Source: CAUPWF01 sp036656795 (GTDB taxonomy: Bacteria > Bacillota > Clostridia > Lachnospirales > Lachnospiraceae). Taken from it: a stretch of DNA of 64,000 nucleotides. The notes below the pieces were generated by a model, which made no database searches, was not told where the DNA came from, and worked only from the letters and a program-made list of their open reading frames with translations. Numbering within the stretch: the first letter of the stretch is position 1; every line of letters starts with the position of its first letter. The position numbers and the translations under genes are program-made. Below, in pieces: positions 34,285-43,343 of the stretch. Location: assembly GCA_036656795.1 (NCBI GenBank), contig JAVXHR010000001.1, positions 124,001 to 188,000 of the forward strand, written 5' to 3'.

Positions 34285-34355
34285 GAAAAGAAGCAAAATT
34301 TTGATCGGCATCTGTAAAATTGTGTTCTGAATATGTTCCATTTTAAAATAACTTG

Positions 34356-34364
34356 TGCTATAAT
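34356..34364 (+). promoter_or_regulatory. Extended -10 promoter of pyrH
   Basis: TGC-TATAAT (34356-34364) is a perfect extended -10 element; the -35 region (TTCCAT, 17 bases upstream) is poor. Confidence 0.7.
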
Positions 34365-34407
34365 TTTGGATAGGTATCAAGCTAAAACGAAAGTAAGAGG
34401 TAGACAG

Positions 34408-35103
34408 ATGAAAAGAGTACTATTGAAACTAAGTGGAGAAGCCCTGGCAGGAGATAAGAAAACGGGATTTGATGAAGCTACATGTATGGGGGTTGCCAAG
34501 CAGGTACAACAACTGGTCGATGATGGTATTCAAGTAGCGATTGTGACAGGTGGGGGTAACTTTTGGAGAGGCAGAACAAGTGAGACTATTGACCGTACAA
34601 AGGCAGACCAGATAGGAATGTTAGCTACTGTAATGAATTGTATCTATGTATCCGATATTTTCAGACATGTTGGAATGAAAACGGAGATATTTACACCTTT
34701 TATATGTGGCGCGTTTACCAGTTTGTTTTCAAAAGATGCAGCACTTGAATCTCTGGAAAAAGGGAAGGTCATATTCTTTGCAGGGGGAACAGGACATCCT
34801 TATTTTTCAACTGATACAGGAGCAGTACTTCGAGCCATAGAAATTGAAGCAGATGTAATGCTATTGGCAAAGGCGATAGATGGAATCTATGATAGTGATC
34901 CAAAGGTGAATCCTGAGGCAAAAAAATACGATGAAATTACGATTCAAGAAGTGATACATCAGCAGTTGGCAGCAGTTGATATGGCAGCATCTATTCTTTG
35001 TTTAGAGAATAAGATGCCGATGTTGGTGTTTGGATTGAACGAAAAGAATAGTATTGTAGAAACTATAAGTGGAACGTTTACAGGAACAAAAGTTACTGTA
35101 TAG
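34408..35103 (+). CDS. pyrH: UMP kinase
   Basis: Converts UMP to UDP, 231 aa, hexameric amino-acid-kinase fold. Shows VLLKLSGEALAG, VAIVTGGGNFWRG, ADQIGMLATVMN, FFAGGTGHPYFSTDTGA and DGIYDSDPKVNP. The ATG at 34408 has AGAGG (34396-34400); the frame is open from 34333 but that part overlaps the promoter. Begins the pyrH-frr-uppS-cdsA-dxr-rseP run. Confidence 0.98.
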   Translation: MKRVLLKLSGEALAGDKKTGFDEATCMGVAKQVQQLVDDGIQVAIVTGGGNFWRGRTSETIDRTKADQIGMLATVMNCIYVSDIFRHVGMKTEIFTPFICGAFTSLFSKDAALESLEKGKVIFFAGGTGHPYFSTDTGAVLRAIEIEADVMLLAKAIDGIYDSDPKVNPEAKKYDEITIQEVIHQQLAAVDMAASILCLENKMPMLVFGLNEKNSIVETISGTFTGTKVTV

Positions 35104-35118
35104 CATGAGAGGGATAAT

Positions 35119-35673
35119 ATGATGAATGAAAAATTAAAAGTATATGAAGAAAAGATGGGAAAATCATTAAGCAGTTTAGAATCGGAATTAGCAACTATAA
35201 GAGCAGGTCGTGCTAATCCACATATTTTAGATAGACTGATGGTTGATTATTACGGAACACCAACGCCTATTCAGCAAGTAGCCAATATTTCTGTTCCGGA
35301 GGCGCGCATGATTTTAATTCAGCCGTGGGAAAAGAATTTGGTAAGAGAAGTAGAAAAAGCAATCTTAGTATCAGACCTTGGCATTAATCCAACTAATGAT
35401 GGTTCGGTCATTCGTCTTGCATTTCCAGAGCTTACAGAGGATCGAAGAAAAGAATTGGTAAAAGATGTTAAGAAAAAGGGTGAAGCGGCAAAAGTCGCGA
35501 TACGTAATATCCGAAGAGATGGAAACGATGTTTGTAAAAAATTAAAAGGAACGGAAGTTTCAGAAGATGAGATTAAAGATTTAGAAGAACAATTACAAAA
35601 GACAACAGATAAATATATTGCAGATATTGACAGAACGATTGAAGAAAAATCAAGAGAAGTGTTAACCGTTTAG
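35119..35673 (+). CDS. frr: Ribosome recycling factor
   Basis: Splits post-termination ribosomes together with EF-G; 184 aa. Contains ATIRAGRANPHILDRLMVDYYG, NISVPEARMILIQPW, and GINPTNDGSVIRLAFPELTE followed by the C-terminal three-helix bundle. Start may be ATG 35119 or ATG 35122; AGAGGG (35108-35113) spaces better with the second. Fifteen bases after pyrH. A terminator-like hairpin follows it. Confidence 0.98.
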   Translation: MMNEKLKVYEEKMGKSLSSLESELATIRAGRANPHILDRLMVDYYGTPTPIQQVANISVPEARMILIQPWEKNLVREVEKAILVSDLGINPTNDGSVIRLAFPELTEDRRKELVKDVKKKGEAAKVAIRNIRRDGNDVCKKLKGTEVSEDEIKDLEEQLQKTTDKYIADIDRTIEEKSREVLTV

Positions 35674-35682
35674 ATGATTGTG

Positions 35683-35710
35683 GAGGAGCTGACATCATGC
35701 TCCTCTTTTT
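35683..35710 (+). terminator. Hairpin terminator between frr and uppS
   Basis: Perfect 7-bp stem GAGGAGC (35683-35689) / GCTCCTC (35699-35705), 9-base loop, five T residues (35706-35710). As no strong promoter follows, it probably attenuates rather than ends transcription into uppS. Confidence 0.8.
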
Positions 35711-35721
35711 CAGTGAATGCG

Positions 35722-35746
35722 ATATCTTTGATATGAGTAAAGATAT
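35722..35746 (+). other. Second hairpin just upstream of the uppS ribosome site
   Basis: ATATCTTT (35722-35729) pairs perfectly with AAAGATAT (35739-35746); no T-run. It ends three bases before the AGAGGGAG ribosome site of uppS and could influence initiation or mark an RNA processing point. Confidence 0.5.
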
Positions 35747-35762
35747 GCAGAGGGAGTAAATC

Positions 35763-36473
35763 ATGAAGATACCACAACATGTTGCAATTATATTAGATGG
35801 GAATGGTCGGTGGGCAAAGTCAAAGGCAATGCCAAGGAATTACGGACATGCCCAGGGAAGTAAGAATGTAGAACGTATTTGTGAAGATGCATATCATATG
35901 GGGATTAAATATCTGACCGTATATGCTTTTTCTACAGAAAATTGGAACAGACCACAAAGTGAAGTAGATGCACTTATGACGTTGTTACGAAATTATATGA
36001 AAACCTGTTTGAAAACTGCGGCAAAAAATAGAATGAAAGTACGCGTACTAGGAGATATTAGTGCGTTAGATGAAGATATAAGAACCCGTATTCTGGAATT
36101 GGAAGAAAGTACAAAAGAAAACGATGGTCTAAACTTTCAGATTGCAATTAATTATGGAAGTCGAGATGAGATGATACGTGGAATGCAACGCATGCTATGG
36201 GATTTTAAAGAGAATAAACTCACGCCGGAAGAACTGGACGAAAAAAAGTTTGAAGAATATCTGGATACGCATGGAATTCCGGATCCGGATTTACTCATTC
36301 GGACCAGTGGAGAACAACGACTTTCTAATTTTTTGTTGTGGCAACTGGCATATTCGGAGTTTTATTTTACAGATGTGCTATGGCCTGATTTTACAAAAGA
36401 GGAACTTAAAAAAGCTATTGAGCAATATAATAGTAGAGATAGGCGCTACGGAGGAGTGAAGGAGGAACAATAA
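35763..36473 (+). CDS. uppS: Undecaprenyl diphosphate synthase (cis-prenyltransferase)
   Basis: Builds the C55 lipid carrier for peptidoglycan and other wall polymers by adding isopentenyl units to farnesyl diphosphate; 236 aa. Catalytic Asp and phosphate-binding residues are in VAIILDGNGRWAKSKAMPR, and YGHAQGSKNVE follows; the C-terminal signature DLLIRTSGEQRLSNFLLWQ and ELYF-equivalent SEFYFTDVLWPDF are present. GAGGGAG precedes the ATG. cdsA follows after one base. Confidence 0.98.
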   Translation: MKIPQHVAIILDGNGRWAKSKAMPRNYGHAQGSKNVERICEDAYHMGIKYLTVYAFSTENWNRPQSEVDALMTLLRNYMKTCLKTAAKNRMKVRVLGDISALDEDIRTRILELEESTKENDGLNFQIAINYGSRDEMIRGMQRMLWDFKENKLTPEELDEKKFEEYLDTHGIPDPDLLIRTSGEQRLSNFLLWQLAYSEFYFTDVLWPDFTKEELKKAIEQYNSRDRRYGGVKEEQ

Positions 36474-36474
36474 G

Positions 36475-37278
36475 ATGTTTAAGACAAGATTACTAAGTGG
36501 AATTGTGTTGATTTTGATCGCATTGGTAACTTTAATTAGTGGAGGAGACATTCTGTTTGCAACAGTTGTGATTATTAGCTTCATTGGTATGACAGAATTA
36601 TATAAAATTGTAGATGTGCAGAAATCTCTGCTAGGTGTGGTTGGATACCTTGGTGCAATAGGTTATTTTGCAATGATACGATTAGGTTGTATGCAGGTAT
36701 TCCCATTGATGGTTATCAGTTTTTTAATACTTCTTATGGCAGTGTATGTTTTTGCATTTCCAAAGTATGAATCAAATCAAGTAGTTGTCACTTTTTTTGG
36801 ACTCTTTTATGTGGCAGTGATGTTGTCTTATATCTACCTGACCCGCAGGCTGGATCAGGGGATTTTTTTAGTGTGGCTAGTCTTTATCTGTTCTTGGGGA
36901 AGCGATACTTGTGCTTATTGTGTAGGTATGCTATTTGGGAAACATAAGATGGCACCCAAATTAAGTCCTAAAAAGTCTATTGAAGGTGGTATTGGTGGTA
37001 TTGTAGGTGCGGCATTACTTGGCGCATTGTATGGAATTGTGGTGAATCAATGGGCCACCGGTGCAGAGGCAAGTATTCCAATCTATGCCTTTGTCTGTGG
37101 TGTCGGAAGTGGAATCTCTCAGATAGGAGATCTTGCGGCATCTGCCATTAAGCGTAATCATGAGATTAAGGATTATGGAACTTTAATACCAGGACATGGT
37201 GGAATCTTAGATCGATTTGACAGTGTGATTTTTACGGCTCCGGTTATCTATTATCTAACTGTTATGTTTATGAAATAG
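36475..37278 (+). CDS. cdsA: Phosphatidate cytidylyltransferase
   Basis: Membrane enzyme making CDP-diacylglycerol from CTP and phosphatidate, 267 aa, about seven to eight helices. The C-terminal CDS signature is intact: SQIGDLAASAIKRNHEIKD, then PGHGGILDRFDS with the metal-binding Asp residues. AAGGAGG overlaps the end of uppS. Part of the lipid/envelope block. Confidence 0.97.
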   Translation: MFKTRLLSGIVLILIALVTLISGGDILFATVVIISFIGMTELYKIVDVQKSLLGVVGYLGAIGYFAMIRLGCMQVFPLMVISFLILLMAVYVFAFPKYESNQVVVTFFGLFYVAVMLSYIYLTRRLDQGIFLVWLVFICSWGSDTCAYCVGMLFGKHKMAPKLSPKKSIEGGIGGIVGAALLGALYGIVVNQWATGAEASIPIYAFVCGVGSGISQIGDLAASAIKRNHEIKDYGTLIPGHGGILDRFDSVIFTAPVIYYLTVMFMK

Positions 37279-37297
37279 GAAATGAGGAAAGAAGAGT

Positions 37298-38443
37298 ATG
37301 AAAAAAAAGATTGCAATACTTGGCTCAACCGGTTCCATAGGAACCCAAACGTTGGAAGTTGTGAGAGAGAATCAAGATATAGAAGTATTCGGACTGGCAG
37401 CAGGAGATAATATAGAATTATTAGAACAACAGATTCGGGAATTTCGACCTAAAAAGGTATCTGTATGGACAGAACAACGAGCCAAGGAGCTACGTAGTTG
37501 TATAAAGGACTTGTCTGTTGAAGTGCTGTATGGTATGGAGGGCTTGATTGAAATCTCAACTATGGAAGAGATACAGATGTTAGTAACAGCAATCGTAGGA
37601 ATGATAGGAATTCGACCAACTATTGCGGCAATACAGGCTAAAAAAGATATTGCTCTTGCCAATAAGGAAACGCTTGTGACGGCAGGACATATTATTATGC
37701 CTTTAGCAAAAGAATATGGAGTCTCGATTCTACCGGTAGACAGTGAACACAGTGCAATCTTTCAATCGTTACAAGGTGGACAAGAGAAAGCACTCCATAA
37801 GATATTATTGACGGCATCAGGGGGGCCATTTCGAGGAAAAAAACAGGAAGACCTTATGAATATACGAGTAGAAGATGCATTAAAGCACCCAAATTGGGTT
37901 ATGGGAAGAAAGATTACCATTGATTCATCTACTATGATTAATAAGGGGCTGGAAGTTATAGAAGCAAAATGGTTGTTTGGAGTTATGGTAGACCAGATAC
38001 AGGTTGTGGTACAGCCACAAAGTGTAATACATTCTATGGTGGAGTATGAAGATGGAGCTATTATTGCGGAGCTTGGAACTCCGGATATGAAACTTCCCAT
38101 TCAATATGCATTGTATTATCCAAAACGTATTTATCTTCCGGGGGAGCGTGTTGATTTTGCGAAACTTTCACAGCTTACTTTTGAAGAACCTGATATGGAC
38201 ACTTTTTATGGGTTGAAGCTTGCGTATGAGGTAGGAAGAGTGGGAGGCACATTACCAACGGTTTTTAATGCGGCGAATGAGTTAGCTGTCCATAAATTTT
38301 TGAATCGAGAGATTAAATTTCTTGAAATTGTAGAAATTATAGAAGATTGTGTAATGTCAGCGAAGAATATAATGGACCCAACGGTAGAACAGATTTTGGA
38401 AGCAGAAGCGGCAACGTATGAACGTATAGAAAGCAGGAGGTAA
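37298..38443 (+). CDS. dxr: 1-deoxy-D-xylulose 5-phosphate reductoisomerase
   Basis: Second enzyme of the MEP isoprenoid pathway, NADPH-dependent, 381 aa. NADPH-binding ILGSTGSIGTQTLEV at the N-terminus, DIALANKETLVTAG, metal ligands in LPVDSEHSAIFQSL, and ASGGPFRG, TIDSSTMINKGLEVIEA. Complete length. Supplies precursors for the uppS reaction encoded two genes earlier. Confidence 0.98.
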   Translation: MKKKIAILGSTGSIGTQTLEVVRENQDIEVFGLAAGDNIELLEQQIREFRPKKVSVWTEQRAKELRSCIKDLSVEVLYGMEGLIEISTMEEIQMLVTAIVGMIGIRPTIAAIQAKKDIALANKETLVTAGHIIMPLAKEYGVSILPVDSEHSAIFQSLQGGQEKALHKILLTASGGPFRGKKQEDLMNIRVEDALKHPNWVMGRKITIDSSTMINKGLEVIEAKWLFGVMVDQIQVVVQPQSVIHSMVEYEDGAIIAELGTPDMKLPIQYALYYPKRIYLPGERVDFAKLSQLTFEEPDMDTFYGLKLAYEVGRVGGTLPTVFNAANELAVHKFLNREIKFLEIVEIIEDCVMSAKNIMDPTVEQILEAEAATYERIESRR

Positions 38444-38446
38444 CGT

Positions 38447-39478
38447 ATGGGCATTATACTTGCGTTATTAGTATTTAGTTTTATCGTGTTTATTCACGAA
38501 TTGGGACATTTTTTATTGGCTAAGAAGAATCAAATTGCTGTAGAGGAATTTTCCATAGGAATGGGACCTAGATTATTAAGCAAAGAAATAGGCGCTACAA
38601 GATATTCTCTGAAATTGCTGCCGTTAGGTGGCTCGTGTATGATGGGCGAGGATGAAACAGACGATATGTCGGAGGGAAGCTTTAACAGTAAGTCTCCATG
38701 GGCGAGAATTGCAGTTATTGTAGCGGGTCCTATCTTCAATTTTATATTGGCATTTATATTGGCAGTGATATTAATTGCGTGGATTGGATATGGGAAACCA
38801 ATCATAGGCAATGTGGTAGATGGTTCACCAGCTCAAGAAGCAGGTCTGCAGGTAGGGGATAAGATTACAAAGATGAATCGCAGAAGTATTCATCTTTTCA
38901 AAGAAGTTTCTACATTCAATCAATTACATCAAGGAGAAACAGTGCGGGTATCTTATGAACGCAATGGTGAACAACATAGCGTTACCATAGATCCTGAGCT
39001 TACCAAAACAGGAGTGTATCTGTTAGGCATTGAGGGAACGCCTTATACGAAAGCCACGCCAGTTACGTCTCTTAAATACGGAGCATATGAAGTGAAATAT
39101 TGGATTAGTACTGCACTAGATAGCCTAAAGATGTTAGTGTCAGGAAAGGTAGGAGTTGAGAATCTAACAGGACCGGTTGGCATTGTGAATATTGTAGATG
39201 ATAGTTATCAAACGAGTAAATCAAGTGGAATTGGATTGGTAATCCTCAATTTAATTAATATATCCATATTATTATCCGCAAATCTCGGAGTTATGAATCT
39301 ATTACCGATTCCTGCATTAGATGGTGGAAGATTGGTCTTTTTGTTCATTGAAGTGATTCGTGGAAAAAGAGTATCACCGGAAAAAGAAGGCATGGTGCAT
39401 CTGGTTGGTTTGATGCTATTGATGGGTTTGATGGTATTTGTGATGTTTAATGATATAAGAACAATATTCTTTAGATGA
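38447..39478 (+). CDS. rseP: Site-2 intramembrane zinc metalloprotease (RseP/RasP)
   Basis: Cleaves membrane-bound anti-sigma factors and signal-peptide remnants; 343 aa. Zinc site HELGH (residues 17-21) in the first helix, a PDZ domain about 115-185 (VVDGSPAQEAGLQVGDKITK) and the second active-site motif NLLPIPALDGGRLVF near residue 288. Four membrane helices. AGGAGG overlaps the end of dxr. Whether it processes the anti-sigma factor at 22669 is unknown. Followed by a bidirectional terminator. Confidence 0.97.
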   Translation: MGIILALLVFSFIVFIHELGHFLLAKKNQIAVEEFSIGMGPRLLSKEIGATRYSLKLLPLGGSCMMGEDETDDMSEGSFNSKSPWARIAVIVAGPIFNFILAFILAVILIAWIGYGKPIIGNVVDGSPAQEAGLQVGDKITKMNRRSIHLFKEVSTFNQLHQGETVRVSYERNGEQHSVTIDPELTKTGVYLLGIEGTPYTKATPVTSLKYGAYEVKYWISTALDSLKMLVSGKVGVENLTGPVGIVNIVDDSYQTSKSSGIGLVILNLINISILLSANLGVMNLLPIPALDGGRLVFLFIEVIRGKRVSPEKEGMVHLVGLMLLMGLMVFVMFNDIRTIFFR

Positions 39479-39502
39479 TTTGAATAGAAAATACAAATGA
39501 AT

Positions 39503-39550
39503 AAAACCGTAGTTCGTAAAACACAAACGTGAATTACGACTACGGTTTTT
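39503..39550. terminator. Bidirectional terminator between rseP and the SpoIID-like gene
   Basis: AAAACCGTAGTTCGTAA (39503-39519) pairs with TTACGACTACGGTTTT (39534-39549) with one bulged T; T-run on the plus strand and A-run at the left side. Confidence 0.88.
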
Positions 39551-39568
39551 ACTATAATAATTTATACA

Positions 39569-40828
39569 TTACATTAATTCTGCAATTCTAGAGACACCAA
39601 CATATAATTCGGATATTTTATACCATGTTTTATAATCCACAGTTCCGGTTTGGGGTAAGCCAAATACAGACTGGAATTTTTTGACGGATGCAGAAGTTGC
39701 AGGACCATAGAGGCCATCAGAAGTCACCTTGGGTATGGCAGGGTAAGCACCGGCAATAACATTTAATTGTTCTTGTATCTGTTGGACTTTAGTACCGGAA
39801 GAACCGATTTCCAAAAGATATCCTGGCCAGGAGGAAGGAACACCAGAGATCTCCTGAGCTGTATTAATGTACATATTATCGCCGTAGTAGTACCGTAGAA
39901 TTTCAATGGGAGTATACCCTTGGTCGCCAAGAGCTTTGCTTCCCCACTGGGTCATCCAGTTTTTGCAAGTCACCTGTCTGCCATCACAATATTGGGTTAA
40001 GATTGGTTGTCGGACATTAGGACGTGAAAGGTAATCGGCAAATAATTCGTCTACAATTAGATCAATGGTATCAAAGGTGTTACGTTTTGGAATCCACTTG
40101 TGATCAAATGCAGTAGATGAGGTAATGGTGAAGTCGTAACCTTTATTACGATACCATTCGGTATACACACGGTTCAATGTAAAAGACATGATGGCCAGTA
40201 CGTTTGCACGTATGGTATTAGCAGGCCAAGTGGCGTATATTTCACTGGAAGCAACGTTTTTAATATAGTCTTTGTATTTAATATAATAGTTTTGGGCGGT
40301 ATTATCACGAGGGGAGCCATCATGAACTACAATATATTCGGGAACTACAACACGACTTAATACAATTTCGCCTGTTTCATCTATTGGTTTTATCTCGTCC
40401 TCTGCTATTTTAGGCGGATAATTCCCATATAATGTATGCGCCGGTATTACATATATCTCACCTAATGCATTGGGAACCGGACGTAACGATACATTCTGAA
40501 TGGCTTCTACTGTTGGAAGAATCTCTACTCCGGCAATACTGATTGGTTCAAAACCAGAAGCGGAGATGCTTAATGTATATTCAGAATAAGGTTGTTTTTC
40601 GATGGTTGGATTTAAACTATATTCCAACGGTGGAGCGTCTAATTTCAGAAGTTCGGTCTGACCTGAGACATTTGTAGTCACTTGTTCTAGGGTACTTTCC
40701 GGAATCCCGGTATAAGTAATGTCAATAGTAGCATTGTTGATGGGGTAAGAAGTAATTGCAGAAGTAATGTTGATTTGCAGACTACCTTGGGCAATATTAT
40801 TTTGCTGCATAGCATGAATGGAGTGCAT
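39569..40828 (-). CDS. SpoIID/LytB-domain protein with C-terminal peptidoglycan-binding domain
   Basis: Protein of 419 aa. N-terminal beta-rich repeats (15-120, carboxypeptidase-regulatory-like), a SpoIID-like domain (about 165-330: EYIVVHDGSP, YIKNVASSEIYATWPANTIR, TYCDG-type region TQYCDGRQVTCKNW, SKALGDQGYTPIEILRYYYG) and a PG_binding_1 domain (about 345-410: LLEIGSSGTKVQQIQEQLN). I recall this as a conserved clostridial family. SpoIID proteins are peptidoglycan lytic transglycosylases of engulfment, but this one lacks a signal peptide, so it may act inside the mother cell or be exported another way. GAGGT is ten bases before the ATG. Confidence 0.85.
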   Translation of the reverse strand: MHSIHAMQQNNIAQGSLQINITSAITSYPINNATIDITYTGIPESTLEQVTTNVSGQTELLKLDAPPLEYSLNPTIEKQPYSEYTLSISASGFEPISIAGVEILPTVEAIQNVSLRPVPNALGEIYVIPAHTLYGNYPPKIAEDEIKPIDETGEIVLSRVVVPEYIVVHDGSPRDNTAQNYYIKYKDYIKNVASSEIYATWPANTIRANVLAIMSFTLNRVYTEWYRNKGYDFTITSSTAFDHKWIPKRNTFDTIDLIVDELFADYLSRPNVRQPILTQYCDGRQVTCKNWMTQWGSKALGDQGYTPIEILRYYYGDNMYINTAQEISGVPSSWPGYLLEIGSSGTKVQQIQEQLNVIAGAYPAIPKVTSDGLYGPATSASVKKFQSVFGLPQTGTVDYKTWYKISELYVGVSRIAELM

Positions 40829-40883
40829 GGGGTGATAACCTCACAGAAATTTCTTGTTATTATAATATTCATAAGATTGTTGG

Positions 40884-40912
40884 TTGTGCATTGTACGGAC
40901 TTATTCTATAAT
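40884..40912 (+). promoter_or_regulatory. Promoter of the transglutaminase-like gene
   Basis: TTGTGC (40884-40889), 17-base spacer, TATAAT (40907-40912). The gap to the divergent SpoIID-like gene also contains TATAAT on the minus strand without a clear -35. Confidence 0.75.
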
Positions 40913-40939
40913 ATACATAGGACAAAAAGGAGACTGCCT

Positions 40940-42187
40940 ATGAGAAAGAGGAAACGAAGTAGCTGTCTGGGGTATTTATTAGGTGTTGTATTTGTAGTAT
41001 CGGTGGTGGCGGCAGGAATCTATGCCCTTACAGAACATTCCAATGTGGTACAAGAAGTTACGAATGTGTTAGGAATTGCACCGATAAAAGTTCCGTTTCA
41101 GAAGATTACAATCAAGGAGGAGAGTCTTCAATCCAAATACTATTATCATCAATTGCAAGATTCTGACCGAATTATTTATCAAGAACTATTACAAGGGATT
41201 CGTACCAATGCAAAAGAAATCTATGTACATACCACTGATAATGATAAACTACAAAAAATTTACAGATATGTATTATATGATGCACCTGAGATATTTTGGT
41301 GTCAAGGGAGTGGAACATCCAATGTCTATGAGAAAGGAATGGGAGGAAATCCCGGTTATATAGTATTGATGCCTGAGTATCAATATGATGAAACGGCAAA
41401 AGAAACAAAACAACAAGAGATTGAACAGGCAGTGACGGCATGCCTATCAAATGTGCCATCGGATTCCACAGAATATGAAAAGATTAAATATGTATATGAA
41501 TATATTATTAATCATACTACTTATAATCAGTTAGCAGCGGATAATCAGAACATCTATAGTGTATTTATTAATCAAGAATCTGTATGTGCGGGATATTCAA
41601 AAGCCATGCAGTATCTATTGGAAAAGATGGGTATCTTTTGTACCTATGTTCCGGGGACAGCTACCGGACAGGAGGCGCATGCATGGAATCTGGTTCAATG
41701 TGATGGAGCTTACTATTATGTAGATGTTACATGGGGAGATCCTGTTTTTCTACAAGAAGAAGCAACAACGCAAGACAATACCGTTATAGAGGATGCTGTT
41801 ACAGAAGATACTATTACCTATGATTATCTTTGCTGTACAGATGAAGATATCCTTCGTACTCATACACTATCGGAAGATATTACTTATCCAACATGCACAT
41901 CGACTACGTATAATTATTATATATTAAATGGACTGTATTATGAAACCTATAATAGAAATCAGATATTAAACAGTATGTATGAGTCCATTGACAATCAGCA
42001 ACCTCGAAGTGTTTTTAAGTTTTCGTCGACAGAGGTTTATGAACAGGCACATTATGAGATTGTAGATGAGCTGATTCAGAAAGCAACTCAATATATAGGT
42101 ACGCAATATCATCTTTCTGAAGTACGATATTCTTATCAAGATGAGGCCGAATTAAATAAGATAACGGTTTACTGGAATTACGAATAA
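40940..42187 (+). CDS. Transglutaminase-like domain protein, membrane-anchored or secreted
   Basis: Protein of 415 aa with a short basic N-terminus and one membrane segment (residues about 10-30), so anchored outside the cytoplasm or secreted. The transglutaminase/protease-like core is at about 180-270 with the catalytic triad Cys216 (ESVCAGYSKAMQYLL), His247 (EAHAWNLVQ) and Asp262 (YYYVDVTWGDP). Bacterial members are mostly cysteine peptidases or amidases, not crosslinkers. The C-terminal 130 residues are not recognised. AAAAGGAGA is eight bases before ATG 40940. Divergent from the SpoIID-like gene. Confidence 0.88.
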   Translation: MRKRKRSSCLGYLLGVVFVVSVVAAGIYALTEHSNVVQEVTNVLGIAPIKVPFQKITIKEESLQSKYYYHQLQDSDRIIYQELLQGIRTNAKEIYVHTTDNDKLQKIYRYVLYDAPEIFWCQGSGTSNVYEKGMGGNPGYIVLMPEYQYDETAKETKQQEIEQAVTACLSNVPSDSTEYEKIKYVYEYIINHTTYNQLAADNQNIYSVFINQESVCAGYSKAMQYLLEKMGIFCTYVPGTATGQEAHAWNLVQCDGAYYYVDVTWGDPVFLQEEATTQDNTVIEDAVTEDTITYDYLCCTDEDILRTHTLSEDITYPTCTSTTYNYYILNGLYYETYNRNQILNSMYESIDNQQPRSVFKFSSTEVYEQAHYEIVDELIQKATQYIGTQYHLSEVRYSYQDEAELNKITVYWNYE

Positions 42188-42191
42188 AAGG

Positions 42192-42220
42192 TTGAAAAAA
42201 AAAGAAAAATGTGATAAAAT
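42192..42220 (+). promoter_or_regulatory. Promoter of carAB
   Basis: TTGAAA (42192-42197), 17-base spacer, TAAAAT (42215-42220). The leader is only about 45 bases, too short for a PyrR attenuator. Confidence 0.8.
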
Positions 42221-42269
42221 TCTATAAGTTTGCGAACATATAGAATTACAGAAGGGAAAAGGTGAGATT

Positions 42270-43343
42270 ATGAAAGCGTTTCTAATATTAGAAGACAGAA
42301 CCGTATTTGAAGGAATTAGTATTGGTTCAACCAAAGACATGATTAGTGAAATCGTATTTAATACCTCTATGACAGGTTATTTAGAGGTGCTGACAGACCC
42401 TTCTTATGCAGGACAAGCCGTAGTGATGACTTATCCGTTAATTGGAAATTATGGAATATGTTATGATGATATGGAGTCAAAGAAAGCATGGCCGGATGGC
42501 TATATTGTACGAGAATTATCAAGAGTTCCAAGTAATTTCCGCTCAAAAGGAAGTATACAAGAATTCCTTGAAAAACAGGATATTCCGGGAATTGCGGGAA
42601 TAGATACTCGTGCTCTTACAAAGATTTTAAGAGAAAAGGGTACTATGAATGGTATGATTACAACAAAGGCAGATTATGATTTGGATGTGATTATTCCAAT
42701 GCTCCAAGCGAATACAGTTGGAGATGTTGTTTCGAAAGTTACTTGTGATGCTTCCTATGTAGTACAAGGAGAAGGACCCAAAGTTGCACTTATGGATTTT
42801 GGCGCAAAGAATAATATAGTCAAATCTTTAAATACGCGAGGTTGTGAAGTGACGGTCTATCCGGCTCACACAACAGCACAAGAAATCATTTCAGCTAATC
42901 CGGACGGAATTATGTTATCTAATGGACCGGGTGATCCAAAGGACTGCATATCAATTATCGAAGAAATCAAAAAATTATACAATACGGACATTCCTATATT
43001 TGCAATCTGTTTGGGACATCAGTTGATGGCTCTTGCAAATGGCGGGGATACACATAAGTTGAAATATGGTCATCGAGGTGGTAATCATCCGGTAAAAGAT
43101 CTTAGTACTAATCGGGTGTATATTTCTTCCCAGAACCATGGATATGTAGTGGATAGTAGCAATATGGATCCACAGATTGTAAAAGAAGCATTTATTAATG
43201 TGAATGATTCTACAAATGAAGGTTTGGAATATGTGGGAAAAAATATATTTACCGTTCAGTTTCATCCAGAAGCTTGTCCTGGACCACAAGATTCAAGCTA
43301 TTTATTTGAACGTTTCATGAAGATGATGGGAGGAGCAAAATAA
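42270..43343 (+). CDS. carA: Carbamoyl phosphate synthase small (glutaminase) subunit
   Basis: Provides ammonia from glutamine to CarB for carbamoyl phosphate in pyrimidine and arginine synthesis; 357 aa. N-terminal VFEGISIGSTKDMISEIVFN and TGYLEVLTDPSYAGQ; class I amidotransferase triad with Cys in IFAICLGHQL, and His/Glu in FTVQFHPEACPGP. AAAGGTGA precedes the ATG. The stop overlaps the carB start (TAATG). Confidence 0.98.
   Translation: MKAFLILEDRTVFEGISIGSTKDMISEIVFNTSMTGYLEVLTDPSYAGQAVVMTYPLIGNYGICYDDMESKKAWPDGYIVRELSRVPSNFRSKGSIQEFLEKQDIPGIAGIDTRALTKILREKGTMNGMITTKADYDLDVIIPMLQANTVGDVVSKVTCDASYVVQGEGPKVALMDFGAKNNIVKSLNTRGCEVTVYPAHTTAQEIISANPDGIMLSNGPGDPKDCISIIEEIKKLYNTDIPIFAICLGHQLMALANGGDTHKLKYGHRGGNHPVKDLSTNRVYISSQNHGYVVDSSNMDPQIVKEAFINVNDSTNEGLEYVGKNIFTVQFHPEACPGPQDSSYLFERFMKMMGGAK

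Noticed and set aside
42221..42269. PyrR attenuator or other leader before carAB
   Set aside because: Only about 45 bases lie between transcript start and ATG, with no terminator/antiterminator pair.
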